Source: Polyangia bacterium (GTDB taxonomy: Bacteria; Myxococcota_A; Polyangia; Polyangiales; Sandaracinaceae). From it: 43,263 nucleotides of DNA. Location of the stretch: NCBI GenBank assembly GCA_030426845.1, contig JAUHXR010000034.1, positions 1-43,263 on the forward strand. Direction: 5' to 3'. Below are positions 33,353-41,731 of this stretch, piece by piece. The notes beneath the pieces were generated by a model. That model made no database searches and had not been told where the DNA came from. It was given only the letters and a program-made list of their open reading frames with translations. The translations under genes and the position numbers were made by a program. Each line of letters opens with the position of its first letter. Position 1 is the stretch's first letter.

Positions 33353-34212
33353 GCCGCCGCCGAGTCGATCGCGAGCTGGAGCTGACGCTCGAGCTGCTGG
33401 AGCCAGAGGACGTAGGGGTCGGCCGGCTTGTGCAAGAGGAGCTGTCGGAGCGCGCGGGTCTCGAGGAGCGCGTCGGGGAGCCGCCCCTGCTCGAGCGCGC
33501 GCTCGAGCCGGAGGCGGTGCGTGCGGTAGTCCTCCTCGATGCGCCGCTGCATCCGCTCGCCCTCGCTGTGCATCACCTCGGCCTCGGTGGTGCGCTCGAG
33601 GGCGCGGTAACAGGCCTCGGCGCGCCGGTAGCGCTCGACCGCCTGCACGCCGTCCTGGGAGCTGAACGGGTAGCGCTCGCTCTTGGCGATGGCCGCCTCG
33701 GCGTCCTGGTCCGCGCGGTGGCGGGTGTTGCCGCCGGTCGCGGGGCAGCTCGGCGCCTCCCCGAAGAGCGCAGGGGGCGGCGCGGCGGGCGTCGCGTCGA
33801 TCCCGCTCGTGTCGTCCGAGAGGAGCAGCCAGCCGACGAGGGGGATGATCACGAAGGCGGCGATGAGCACCGGGGCCGAGACGGGCTTGTCGCTCGGGTC
33901 CTTCTTCTCCTCGGGGAGCCGATCGGCGAGGCGCAGGCGCAGGGCCCCGACCTCGAGCTCGGTGCCCCAGGCGAGCATCCCCTGCGAGAAGGGCTCGCCG
34001 CGGACCTTCACGATCGCCCCGGCGCCCTGGGCCACCGCGACCCAGCAGCCGTCGGCCCGCGGCGCCAGGAGGAAGTGCTCCGGCTCGAGGCTGCGCGCGT
34101 CGGGGATCGGGATGCCCGCGCTCGGAGCGCGGCCCACCGTGACCTGCTCGCCCTCGATCCGCTGACGCTCGAGGGTCCCGTCCTCGCGGATGATCTCCAG
34201 CCAGACGTCCAC
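33349..34212 (-). CDS. FHA-domain membrane protein (first gene of the CpaF cluster)
   Basis: A 287-residue protein with an N-terminal FHA domain (about 1-97): VTVGRAPSAGIPIPDARSLEPEHFLL gives the GR motif at 27-28 and the S/H phosphopeptide positions near 41-46, although the usual NG is replaced by RG. A membrane helix follows (112-131), then a Pro-rich bend and a helical region with coiled-coil or TPR-like character (AVERYRRAEACYRALERTTE, ALEQGRLPDALLETRALRQL). FHA domains bind phosphothreonine, so the protein should report kinase activity to its neighbours. The start is GTG at 34212. The stop overlaps the TPR lipoprotein start by 4 bp. Confidence 0.85.
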   Translation of the reverse strand: MDVWLEIIREDGTLERQRIEGEQVTVGRAPSAGIPIPDARSLEPEHFLLAPRADGCWVAVAQGAGAIVKVRGEPFSQGMLAWGTELEVGALRLRLADRLPEEKKDPSDKPVSAPVLIAAFVIIPLVGWLLLSDDTSGIDATPAAPPPALFGEAPSCPATGGNTRHRADQDAEAAIAKSERYPFSSQDGVQAVERYRRAEACYRALERTTEAEVMHSEGERMQRRIEEDYRTHRLRLERALEQGRLPDALLETRALRQLLLHKPADPYVLWLQQLERQLQLAIDSAAA

Positions 34213-34297
34213 CGCGCCCGAATCATCCTCGCTGCGCCGCCCCAGGACAAGCGCCGAGAGGGCAGCGCGGGTGGAGTCCCGCGCGCGAGCCCGGCGC

Positions 34298-34320
34298 GGG
34301 CGACCTCGGGGAGGCCGCCC
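34298..34320 (-). terminator. Hairpin after the RCC1-repeat gene
   Basis: GGGCGACCTC-GGG-GAGGCCGCCC can form a 10-bp stem with a single A-C mismatch, 12 nt after the stop codon of the leftward RCC1-type gene (34333). There is no T-run. It would separate that gene from the CpaF-cluster promoter. Confidence 0.4.
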
Positions 34321-34332
34321 GCTCGGGTGACC

Positions 34333-37300
34333 TCAGAGCCCGACGGTCAGCGTCGGCCGCATCGGATCGAGGGTCGTGCCGTCGCCCAGCTGGCCGGCGC
34401 CGCGGTTGCCGACGCACGCCCAGCCGCTCGCGCGGCGCACGCAGGTGGTCGAGTTGCCCCCGACGATCTCGAGCGCGCCGGTGAGCCCCGGCCAGGACAC
34501 CGGGGTCGTGAAGCTCGTCATGCCGGTGACCGTCTCGCCACCGTTGCCGAGTTGGCCGTCGAGGCCGTAGCCCCAGCAGGAGACGCCGCCCGCCGTCTCG
34601 ATCGCGCACATGTAGTTGTACCCGGACGCGATCGCGGTCGCGCCGGAGAACGCGAGCACCGGGGTCGCCGAGTCGGTGGTCGTGCCCTGCGCGAGCTGGC
34701 CGTAGAAGTTGTCGCCCCAGCACCACACGTCCGAGCCGACGAGCGCGCAGGAGTGGGCCGAGCCGACCGCGATCTGGGTGGCCGCGCCGGCGGGCAGGCC
34801 CGTCACCGCGAGCGGCGTCGCCGAGTCGGTGCCCGCGGTGCCCGTGCCAAGCTGGCCCGAGCCGTTGTCGCCCCAGCAGGACACGCCGCCGCCGCTGCGG
34901 AGGAGGCAGCCGTGGTTGTTCCCGAGCGCGATCCGGGTCGCGTCGGTCACGCCCATGAGCGACACCGGCGTGCTCTGATCGTCGGTCGTCGAGCCGTCGC
35001 CGGCCTGGAAGTTGTCGTTGTCGCCCCAGCACTGGACGGCTCCCGCGACGCGGACGCAGGCGAACTGCCCGCCGACCGCGATCTCGTCGACCACCCCGAG
35101 GCCGGTCACCGGGACGGGCACCGCGCTGTCGGTGGTGCTCGTGCCGCCCTGGCCGAGCTGGAAGGCCGAGTTGTCGCCGAGGCACGCCACGCCGAGGGAG
35201 GTGCGGCCGCAGGAGAACGCCCCGCTGAGCGCGCCCTGGATCGTCCCGACGAGGCCGGGGATGACGGTCATCTGGTTCAGGTGCGAGCTGAACCCGGGGA
35301 ACACCCCGACCGCGCCGGTGACGGTGGACGTCGACACCGTGTCGCCGCTGCCCGCGCACTCGATGTCGCCGGTCCCGAAGGCAGCGCAGAGCTGGCCGAG
35401 GTAGGTGCTCTTCGAGATCGCGAGCTGGGTCGGCGCGCCCGCCGAGACAAACGCGACCGGCGAGCTCAGGTCGAGCTGGTAGCCGCTCTGGTGCCCGAGC
35501 TGGCCCTCCTCACCGTAGCCCCAGCAGAGCCGCTGGTTCGTGGTCGTCACCGCGCAGGCGCCGCGCCCGCCCGCCTCGACGTCGCGGAACGAGCGCCCGG
35601 TGAGCCCCGGGACGAGCTGCGGGGTGGTCTGGTCGAGGTTGCTCGCCTGGCCGGTCTCGTAGTCGGTCGACTCGCCCCAGCAGTAGATCGCGTCGTTCGA
35701 GAGGAGCGCGCAGACGAAGTCGGTGCCGACCGAGACGTCGACCGCGGTCGCGGGCAGCGTCACGAGGGTGGGCGTCGAGCGGTCGGTGGTGGTCCCGTCG
35801 CCGATCTGGCCGTCGAGGTTGTCGCCCCAGCAGTAGACCTCGCCCGCCATCGTGCGCGCGCAGGTGTTGTTGAAGCCCGTGTCGAGCTGGACCACGCCGG
35901 TGAGGCCGACCGCCACGGTCGGCGTCTCGGAGTCGGTCCCCGGGCTGCCGTCGCCGAGCTGGCCGTTGTCGTCGTCACCCCAGCAGGCGACGGTGGCGTC
36001 GTCGAGGAGCGCGCAGGTGTGGTCGCCGCCGGCGCTCACCGCGGTCGCCGTGCGGCCCGCCGGCAGGGTCACCGGGATGGGCGTCTCGCTGTCCGTGGTC
36101 GAGCTCCGCCCGAGCTGCCGGTTGTCGCCGTCGCCCCAGCACTGGATCTGCCCGAAGCTGTCGAGCACGCAGGTGTGGTCGCCACCGGCCGAGACCGCGC
36201 GCATGCCGGTGAGGCCCGCGATCTGCTGCGGCACCGGCTGGTCGTTCGCCGTGCCGGCGACCCCCTGCTGGAGGTTGCTGTTGTCGCCCCAGCACCAGAC
36301 GGTCCCGCCCGCGCGGAGCGCGCAGTGGTGCTCGTCGCCCGCGGTGATCTGGGTCGCGTCCGCGATCGAGGTGTCCGCCGGGACGAAGGTCTCGACGTTG
36401 TCGGTGCCGTTGCCGACCTCCGACTCGGTGTTGTCGCCGAAGCAGCCGACCCGGCCGGTCGCGGTGAGGACGCAGCCGCCGAAGCCGCCGAGGGCCACGT
36501 CGGCCAGCGTCTCGCTGAGCGTGCAGGTGCTCGGCCCGAGCCCGCTGCAGCTCCAGCCGAACTCGATCCCGCAGGTCGCGTCGCAGCCGTCGCCGTTGGT
36601 GATGCCGCCGTCGTCGCAGCCCTCGCCGCCGACCACCACGCCGTCGCCGCACGCGGTCGCGCACACGCTCGGCTCGCCGGTGCAGCGGAAGCCCGTCTCG
36701 GTCGCGCAGCTCGCGTCGCAGCCGTCGCCGGCGGTCGCGTTGCCGTCGTCGCAGGTCTCGGCCCCGACGATCACCCCGTCGCCGCAGCTCGTGGTGCAGA
36801 CGCTGGGCTCGCCCGTGCAGCTGTACCCGAGCTCGCTCTGGCACGACATGCTGCAGCCGTCGCCGTCGGTCATGTTGCCGTCGTCGCAGGTCTCGACCGC
36901 CGCGACGACGCCGTCGCCGCAGCCCGCCATGCACACGCTCGGTTCCCCCGCGCACGAGAAGCCGCGCTCGACCGTGCAGGTGTCCGAGCACCCGTCGTCG
37001 ACCGCCGTGTTGGAGTCGTCGCACTCCTCGATCGTCGCGACGACGCCGTCGCCGCACACCGCGGTGCAGACGCTCGGCTCGCCGGCGCAGGTCACGCCCG
37101 CCTCGACCACGCAGGTGTCGGAGCAGCCGTCCAGCGCGTCGGTGTTGCCGTCGTCGCACACCTCGGTGCCCGCGATCACGCCGTCTCCGCACACCGTCGC
37201 GCACGCGCTCGGCTCGCCCGTGCACATGTAGCCCGCCTCGACCTCACAGGCGTCCGAGCAGCCGTCACCGGCCGCGGTGCCGCCGTCGTCGCACGCCTCC

Positions 37301-37623
37301 ATCCCGGCGAGGATCCCGTCGCCGCAGATCGGCGCGCACGCGCTCGGGCTCCCCGTGCAGGTGAACCCGGCCTCGACCTCGCACGCGTCGGAGCAGCCGT
37401 CGCCCGAGTCGTTGTTGCCGTCGTCGCACGCCTCACCCGCGTCCATCGCCCCGTCGCCACAGACCGCGGCGATGGGGCCGCCGTCCGGCTCGGGCCCCGC
37501 GTCGCCAACGGGCGGGCCCGCGTCGCCGACGGGCGGGCCGCTGTCGGTGGGGGGATCGCCGTCGTCGCAGGCGCTCAGCGCGACGAGGAACGCGAGAGGC
37601 GTGAGGAATCTGAGGTGACGCAT
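34333..37623 (-). CDS. Lipoprotein with seven Cys-rich (DUF4215-like) repeats and about fourteen RCC1-like blades
   Basis: A 1096-residue protein. Signal MRHLRFLTPLAFLVALSAC (lipobox LSAC), an acidic Gly/Pro linker, then seven tandem Cys-rich units of about 44 residues (about 53-360), each with CGDG...E.CDDGN...GDGC....C......C. This pattern is the myxobacterial Cys-rich repeat family (DUF4215). The C-terminal two thirds (about 365-1096) hold roughly fourteen RCC1-like repeats, each carrying a WCWGDN-type motif and CAL or CVL before it. RCC1 repeats form seven-bladed propellers, so two propellers are likely. A surface-anchored, disulfide-rich binding protein is the best guess. It is separated from the CpaF cluster by 120 bp and from the downstream porin-like gene by 157 bp, on the same strand as both. 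Confidence 0.9.
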   Translation of the reverse strand: MRHLRFLTPLAFLVALSACDDGDPPTDSGPPVGDAGPPVGDAGPEPDGGPIAAVCGDGAMDAGEACDDGNNDSGDGCSDACEVEAGFTCTGSPSACAPICGDGILAGMEACDDGGTAAGDGCSDACEVEAGYMCTGEPSACATVCGDGVIAGTEVCDDGNTDALDGCSDTCVVEAGVTCAGEPSVCTAVCGDGVVATIEECDDSNTAVDDGCSDTCTVERGFSCAGEPSVCMAGCGDGVVAAVETCDDGNMTDGDGCSMSCQSELGYSCTGEPSVCTTSCGDGVIVGAETCDDGNATAGDGCDASCATETGFRCTGEPSVCATACGDGVVVGGEGCDDGGITNGDGCDATCGIEFGWSCSGLGPSTCTLSETLADVALGGFGGCVLTATGRVGCFGDNTESEVGNGTDNVETFVPADTSIADATQITAGDEHHCALRAGGTVWCWGDNSNLQQGVAGTANDQPVPQQIAGLTGMRAVSAGGDHTCVLDSFGQIQCWGDGDNRQLGRSSTTDSETPIPVTLPAGRTATAVSAGGDHTCALLDDATVACWGDDDNGQLGDGSPGTDSETPTVAVGLTGVVQLDTGFNNTCARTMAGEVYCWGDNLDGQIGDGTTTDRSTPTLVTLPATAVDVSVGTDFVCALLSNDAIYCWGESTDYETGQASNLDQTTPQLVPGLTGRSFRDVEAGGRGACAVTTTNQRLCWGYGEEGQLGHQSGYQLDLSSPVAFVSAGAPTQLAISKSTYLGQLCAAFGTGDIECAGSGDTVSTSTVTGAVGVFPGFSSHLNQMTVIPGLVGTIQGALSGAFSCGRTSLGVACLGDNSAFQLGQGGTSTTDSAVPVPVTGLGVVDEIAVGGQFACVRVAGAVQCWGDNDNFQAGDGSTTDDQSTPVSLMGVTDATRIALGNNHGCLLRSGGGVSCWGDNGSGQLGTGTAGTDSATPLAVTGLPAGAATQIAVGSAHSCALVGSDVWCWGDNFYGQLAQGTTTDSATPVLAFSGATAIASGYNYMCAIETAGGVSCWGYGLDGQLGNGGETVTGMTSFTTPVSWPGLTGALEIVGGNSTTCVRRASGWACVGNRGAGQLGDGTTLDPMRPTLTVGL

Positions 37624-37780
37624 CCAGAGCTCCGTTTCGTCCTGCGCGCGACGCGGGCAGGCAGCTGCGGCTCACGCATCGACCCCCGGCCACGACCGTC
37701 GCAACGCAGGGGCGAGCCGAGCCCGTCTACCGTTCGCGACAACAAAGCCGAGGCCACAGCGTGCGTCAAGGAGCAACCCC

Positions 37781-39070
37781 TCAGTCGTAGAGCCGCGCCT
37801 GGAGGACGAGGGTGAAGGGCGAGCTGCCGAAGTCGCTCGTCGGCACCCCCGAGACGGGCGCCGAGCCCCACGGGAACAGGCCGCTGAGGATCACGGTGAC
37901 GTTGTCGGAGTGGTTGTAGGTGAACGCGAGGCTCACCAGGCCCGAGCCGTCCACCGGGCTCTGCAGGTAGCTCAGCGCGGCCGCGAGCTCGTCGACCAGC
38001 TCCATCCCGAGCGCGAGGGCGAGCGCGTGACGGCCGAAGATCTGCGAGTCCCCGCGCGCGAACCGCTCGAGGAAGCGCGGCTCGAACAGGATGTCCGGCC
38101 GCTCGCCGACGTTCTCCACCCCGAAGCCGCTGTAGTGGTACTCGAGGTTCACCCGCAGGCCGCGGTGGATGTCGAAGACGTAGGAGCCGCCGAGCACCCC
38201 CTTGGCGACCACCGCGCGGGTGCCGAAGAGGCCGCCGTCGATCCCCTCGCCGTCGGTCCCGAAGAGCGCGAGCTCACCGTGCATCTCCGCGTCGCCCACG
38301 TTCGCGCTCAGCACCGCCCCGACCATCGTGTCCTCGCCGCGGCGCCCGAGCATCACGGCGCCGTCCACGTCGCCGACGATCGCGCGCAGCCGGCCGAGCG
38401 CGGCGTAGCTCGCGAGCCCGTCGGCGCTCGCCGTACCGAACGCGACGATGACGTCCGCGCTGAGCTCGCTGATGTCGGGGATCCGCAGCTCCGCGTGCAC
38501 CGCGTCCACGCCCCGCCGCCACTCGCGGTCGGCCTCGGTGGGCACAAACGGGGCGAAGATGTCGACCGCGCTGAACATGACCCCGCGGCCGAGCCCGATC
38601 GCCTGGCGGCCGACCGTCAGCTCGAGGAACGGGAGGTGGAGCGCGACGTAGGCCCGGTCGAGCTCGTGGCGGTGGAGGTAGCTCGGCGCGTCGTCGACGA
38701 TCGCCCAGTCGAGCTGGCGGAGCCGGAACGGGGCCGGCGTGGTCGGCGGCAGGATCCCCGCGCCAGTGCTGCCGCCCGAGGCCATCCGCGCGCGGTGCTC
38801 GTAGGCCACCGCGGCGCTGAAGTGCTCGGTGAGGTTGGCGGTCAGGTCGAAGCGCAGGCGGAAGAGGCCCGCGCCGGTCGGCGTCTCGGGCCAGAGCGCC
38901 GGGTCGTCGTAGAACGGCGTGGCGAGCAAGAGGGTGCTCTTGAACGCGCTCCGCAGCTCGAGCGTGTACTCGCCCTCCTCGAAGAGGGTGCGCGCCGAGG
39001 CGGGGGCCGGCGCCGCGAGCGCGCACGCCAGCGCGGCGGCCAGCGCGCAGGGGGCGGCGGCGCGCCTCAT
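37781..39070 (-). CDS. Outer-membrane beta-barrel (porin-like) protein
   Basis: A 429-residue protein with a signal peptide (1-26) and a beta-rich mature part typical of an outer-membrane barrel: alternating strands such as GLFRLRFDLTANLTEHFSAA, LTVGRQAIGLGRGVMFS and FTLVLQARLYD at the end. The GRQAIGLGRG motif is common in porin-type barrels. It is the last gene of the ABC-type export operon, and its start overlaps the TetR stop by 4 bp. It is a plausible outer-membrane exit or insertion partner for the exporter. The substrate is unknown. Confidence 0.8.
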   Translation of the reverse strand: MRRAAAPCALAAALACALAAPAPASARTLFEEGEYTLELRSAFKSTLLLATPFYDDPALWPETPTGAGLFRLRFDLTANLTEHFSAAVAYEHRARMASGGSTGAGILPPTTPAPFRLRQLDWAIVDDAPSYLHRHELDRAYVALHLPFLELTVGRQAIGLGRGVMFSAVDIFAPFVPTEADREWRRGVDAVHAELRIPDISELSADVIVAFGTASADGLASYAALGRLRAIVGDVDGAVMLGRRGEDTMVGAVLSANVGDAEMHGELALFGTDGEGIDGGLFGTRAVVAKGVLGGSYVFDIHRGLRVNLEYHYSGFGVENVGERPDILFEPRFLERFARGDSQIFGRHALALALGMELVDELAAALSYLQSPVDGSGLVSLAFTYNHSDNVTVILSGLFPWGSAPVSGVPTSDFGSSPFTLVLQARLYD

Positions 39071-39783
39071 CCGTCGTCTCGCGGGTCGTCTCCGTCATCG
39101 TCGGCCAGCGCGTCGCGCGGCGGTGGCGCCTGGAGCAGCCCGTGGAGCAGCACGTCGGTCATCGTCTCGGCGAACTCGTCGAGGTCGCGGCCGTGCCGCA
39201 CGCGCGGCTCGAGCAGCAGAGCCGTCATGTAGCGCATCGCGAGCATCACCTCGGCGCGGTCCCGCTTCTCCTCGCGGCTGAACTCGTCGGGCGCGGCGGC
39301 CTCGATCAGAGCGCTCAGCCACTGGATCCCGAGCTCCTCGCCGCGCTCCATGACCTCCGGGTCCATGTCCTCGAGGGCGACCATGAGCTCCCCGTCCTGG
39401 CGGAGCAGCCGCGCCACGAGCGGGAGGTCGCGCCCCACGGTGAGCATCTCGCGGACATAGAGGCGAATGCGCGTCTCGCCGTCGGTCTTCGCGTCGAAGA
39501 TCGGCTCGAAGCGATCCCAGAGGACCCGCTTCTCGAGCGCCACCGCGTGCAGCAGCAGCGCTGACTTCGTGGGGAAGTAGAGATACACGGTGCCCTTGGC
39601 GACCTCGGCGCGCCGCGCGATCTCGTCGACGCTCGCCTTGCGGTAGCCGCTCTCGCGGAAGACGTGCAGCGCCGCGCGGAGGATGCGCGCGCGCCGGCGC
39701 GCCTTCGGGCTGTCGGGGTCGTCGTCGGGGAAGAACTCCTTGTAGACGTCCTGGAACAGCTCCTTGGTCCACTTCCAGGCCAC
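39067..39783 (-). CDS. TetR-family transcriptional regulator
   Basis: A 238-residue protein with a clear N-terminal TetR helix-turn-helix (RRARILRAALHVFRESGYRK followed by ASVDEIARRAEVAKGTVYLYF; residues about 28-75), then an all-helical ligand-binding region (FAETMTDVLLHGLL) and an acidic tail. The GTG at 39783 is used. It is 2 bp after the ABC ATPase gene and overlaps the barrel gene by 4 bp. As a regulator inside an export operon it probably controls that operon in response to a small molecule, perhaps the exported substrate. Confidence 0.9.
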   Translation of the reverse strand: MAWKWTKELFQDVYKEFFPDDDPDSPKARRRARILRAALHVFRESGYRKASVDEIARRAEVAKGTVYLYFPTKSALLLHAVALEKRVLWDRFEPIFDAKTDGETRIRLYVREMLTVGRDLPLVARLLRQDGELMVALEDMDPEVMERGEELGIQWLSALIEAAAPDEFSREEKRDRAEVMLAMRYMTALLLEPRVRHGRDLDEFAETMTDVLLHGLLQAPPPRDALADDDGDDPRDDG

Positions 39784-39785
39784 GT

Positions 39786-40490
39786 TCAGCGCTCCTCGCG
39801 ACGCTCGTCGCTCGTGATCTTGCCGTCGACCAGCCGCACCACCCGGCTCGCGTGCGCGACGACCCGCGGGTCGTGGGTCGAGAACACGAAGGTGACGCCG
39901 TGCTCATCGTGCAGCGTCTCCATCGCCTGCATCAGCTGCTCGGCGTTGTCCGTGTCGAGGTTGGCGGTCGGCTCGTCCGCGAGCACGAGCTTGGGGCGCG
40001 AGGCCACCGCCCGCGCGACCGCGACGCGCTGCTGCTGCCCACCGGAGAGCTCGTTCGGGCGCCGGTCCGCCAGCTCGGCGAGGCCGAGCTCCCCGAGCAC
40101 CTCGAGGGCCCGCGCGCGTCGCTGCGCCTTGCCGACGCCCTGCAGCTCGAGCACGAACTCGACGTTCTCGGCCGCGGTCAGCACGGGCACGAGGTTGTAC
40201 GCCTGGAACACGAAGCCGAGCGAGCCGAGCCGCAGCTTCGCGCGCTGCGCCTTGCCGAGCTTCGTCAGCCGCTGGCCCACCAGCTCGACCTCGCCCGACG
40301 TCGGCTGGTCGAGGGCGCCGAGGAGGTTGAGGAGGGTGGTCTTGCCGCTCCCCGACGGGCCGACCAGCGCGACGAAGTCGCCCGCCTCGATCGAGAGGTC
40401 GATCCCGCGCAGGGCCTGCACCTCGAGCTTGCCGTTCTTGAACACCTTGGTGACGCCTTCGGCCACCGCCACGTAGGGCTTCGAAGTCAT
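39786..40490 (-). CDS. ABC transporter ATPase (LolD/MacB type)
   Basis: A 234-residue ATPase with Walker A GPSGSGKTT, Q-loop FQAYNLVP, signature LSGGQQQR, Walker B LVLADEPTANLD and H-loop STHD. The Q-loop plus the length fit the LolD/MacB/FtsE family, which works with FtsX-like permeases. The ATG at 40490 overlaps the end of the second permease gene by 4 bp. With the two permeases next to it, it should energise a mechanotransmission-type exporter rather than a classical importer. Confidence 0.93.
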   Translation of the reverse strand: MTSKPYVAVAEGVTKVFKNGKLEVQALRGIDLSIEAGDFVALVGPSGSGKTTLLNLLGALDQPTSGEVELVGQRLTKLGKAQRAKLRLGSLGFVFQAYNLVPVLTAAENVEFVLELQGVGKAQRRARALEVLGELGLAELADRRPNELSGGQQQRVAVARAVASRPKLVLADEPTANLDTDNAEQLMQAMETLHDEHGVTFVFSTHDPRVVAHASRVVRLVDGKITSDERREER

Positions 40491-41731
40491 CGGTCGACTC
40501 GCAGGGCGAGGGCCGGGTCCGTCTTCGTGGCGAACCAGGCGGGGTAGAGGGACGCGAGCACGGTGGCGAGCAACGAGAGCCCGAGCGCGGTGGGGACGAG
40601 CCACGCGCCGAACACCGGGTAGAACACCGGCTCGATGAGGACGCCGGCGAAGGCCATGCCCTCGTCCGACTTCCAGAAGGTCCTGAGGTCGATGCCGTCC
40701 TGGGCGAGGTGCCAGGCGATCGGCCCGGCCCACAGCAGCGCGAGGCCGGCCGCGGCCACGCCGATCGCGACGCCCTCGGTGAGCACCACCCGGACGAGGT
40801 GCACGCCGCGCATCCCGATCGCGGCGAGGACCGCGAACTCCTTGCGTCGCTCGAGCACGCCCGTGAGCTGGGCGCTCGCGACGCCGAGCAGGACGAGCAG
40901 GAGCACGACCATGATCGCGACGTTGTAGAAGCCGGCCTTGCTGTCGATGTTCTGCTTCAGCTCGGGGGCGACCTCGGCCCAGGTGACGACCTCGTCGCCG
41001 CCGAGCTCGAGCCCGCTCACCCGCTGCCGGAGCGCGTCGATCCGGGTGACGTCGTCGACGACGATCGTGATCTCCGCGAACCCGTCGCGCCCGCTGAGCT
41101 GCTCCACGTCCGCGAGCGGGACCTGGGCGATGCCGGCGTCGATCTCGCGGCTCCCCGTCTCGACGACGCCGACCACGACGAGGAGGAGGCTCTGCATCTC
41201 GCCCCCCGCGTCGAGCGCGGTCACCACGAGCTCGTCATCGAGCTCGGCGCCGAGCCGATCGGCCAGCGCCCGCCCGATCACGATCGCGCCGCGCTCGCCG
41301 GCCCGGAGGTAGCGTCCGGCGCTCACGTCGCGGACGTAGCGGAGCGCCTGGGGCTCGGTGCTCGGGTCGACCCCCGTGAGCTCGGCGTGGGCGGCCCGCG
41401 TGCCGAGCCCGAGCAGGCCCCCGACCCGGGCGCGCGGGCTCGCGACCGCGATCCCCTCGACGCCGCGGATCGCCGCCAGCGCGTCGGCCCCCGAGGCCAG
41501 GCGCAGGTCGTCGTCGCGCGACTCGGTCCAGCCGGCGGGGACCACGCGGAGGTGGCCCATCCCGCCGCCCGCGGCCGCGTTGATCGTCATCGAGTCGGCG
41601 CCCCTGATCATCGAGATCGCGAGCAGGCCGAGGCCCACGCCGACCGCGACGCCGATGATGGAGAGCGCCGTCCGCCGCCCGTTGCGGACGAGCGAGCGGA
41701 GCGCGTAGCGCGCGCTGACCGAGCCCGTCAT
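40487..41731 (-). CDS. FtsX/MacB-like ABC permease (second of two)
   Basis: A 414-residue permease: first membrane helix near 20-45 (TALSIIGVAVGVGLGLLAIS), a large periplasmic domain (about 50-270, with repeated strand-turn segments such as GRALADRLGAELDDELVVT), then three helices near the end (IMVVLLLVLLGVASAQL, VAIGVAAAGLALLWAG, and the last near 370-400). The 1+3 helix layout is the MacB/LolC/E form. It overlaps both neighbours by 4 bp. Two permeases with one ATPase form a heterodimer, as in LolCDE. Confidence 0.9.
   Translation of the reverse strand: MTGSVSARYALRSLVRNGRRTALSIIGVAVGVGLGLLAISMIRGADSMTINAAAGGGMGHLRVVPAGWTESRDDDLRLASGADALAAIRGVEGIAVASPRARVGGLLGLGTRAAHAELTGVDPSTEPQALRYVRDVSAGRYLRAGERGAIVIGRALADRLGAELDDELVVTALDAGGEMQSLLLVVVGVVETGSREIDAGIAQVPLADVEQLSGRDGFAEITIVVDDVTRIDALRQRVSGLELGGDEVVTWAEVAPELKQNIDSKAGFYNVAIMVVLLLVLLGVASAQLTGVLERRKEFAVLAAIGMRGVHLVRVVLTEGVAIGVAAAGLALLWAGPIAWHLAQDGIDLRTFWKSDEGMAFAGVLIEPVFYPVFGAWLVPTALGLSLLATVLASLYPAWFATKTDPALALRVDR

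Noticed and set aside
33430-37815. 1461-residue rightward frame opposite the FHA and RCC1 genes
   Set aside because: Composed mostly of Arg, Ala, Val, Gly, Asp and His in low-information runs. It is a shadow of the real leftward genes, which have signal peptides, FHA motifs and RCC1 repeats.
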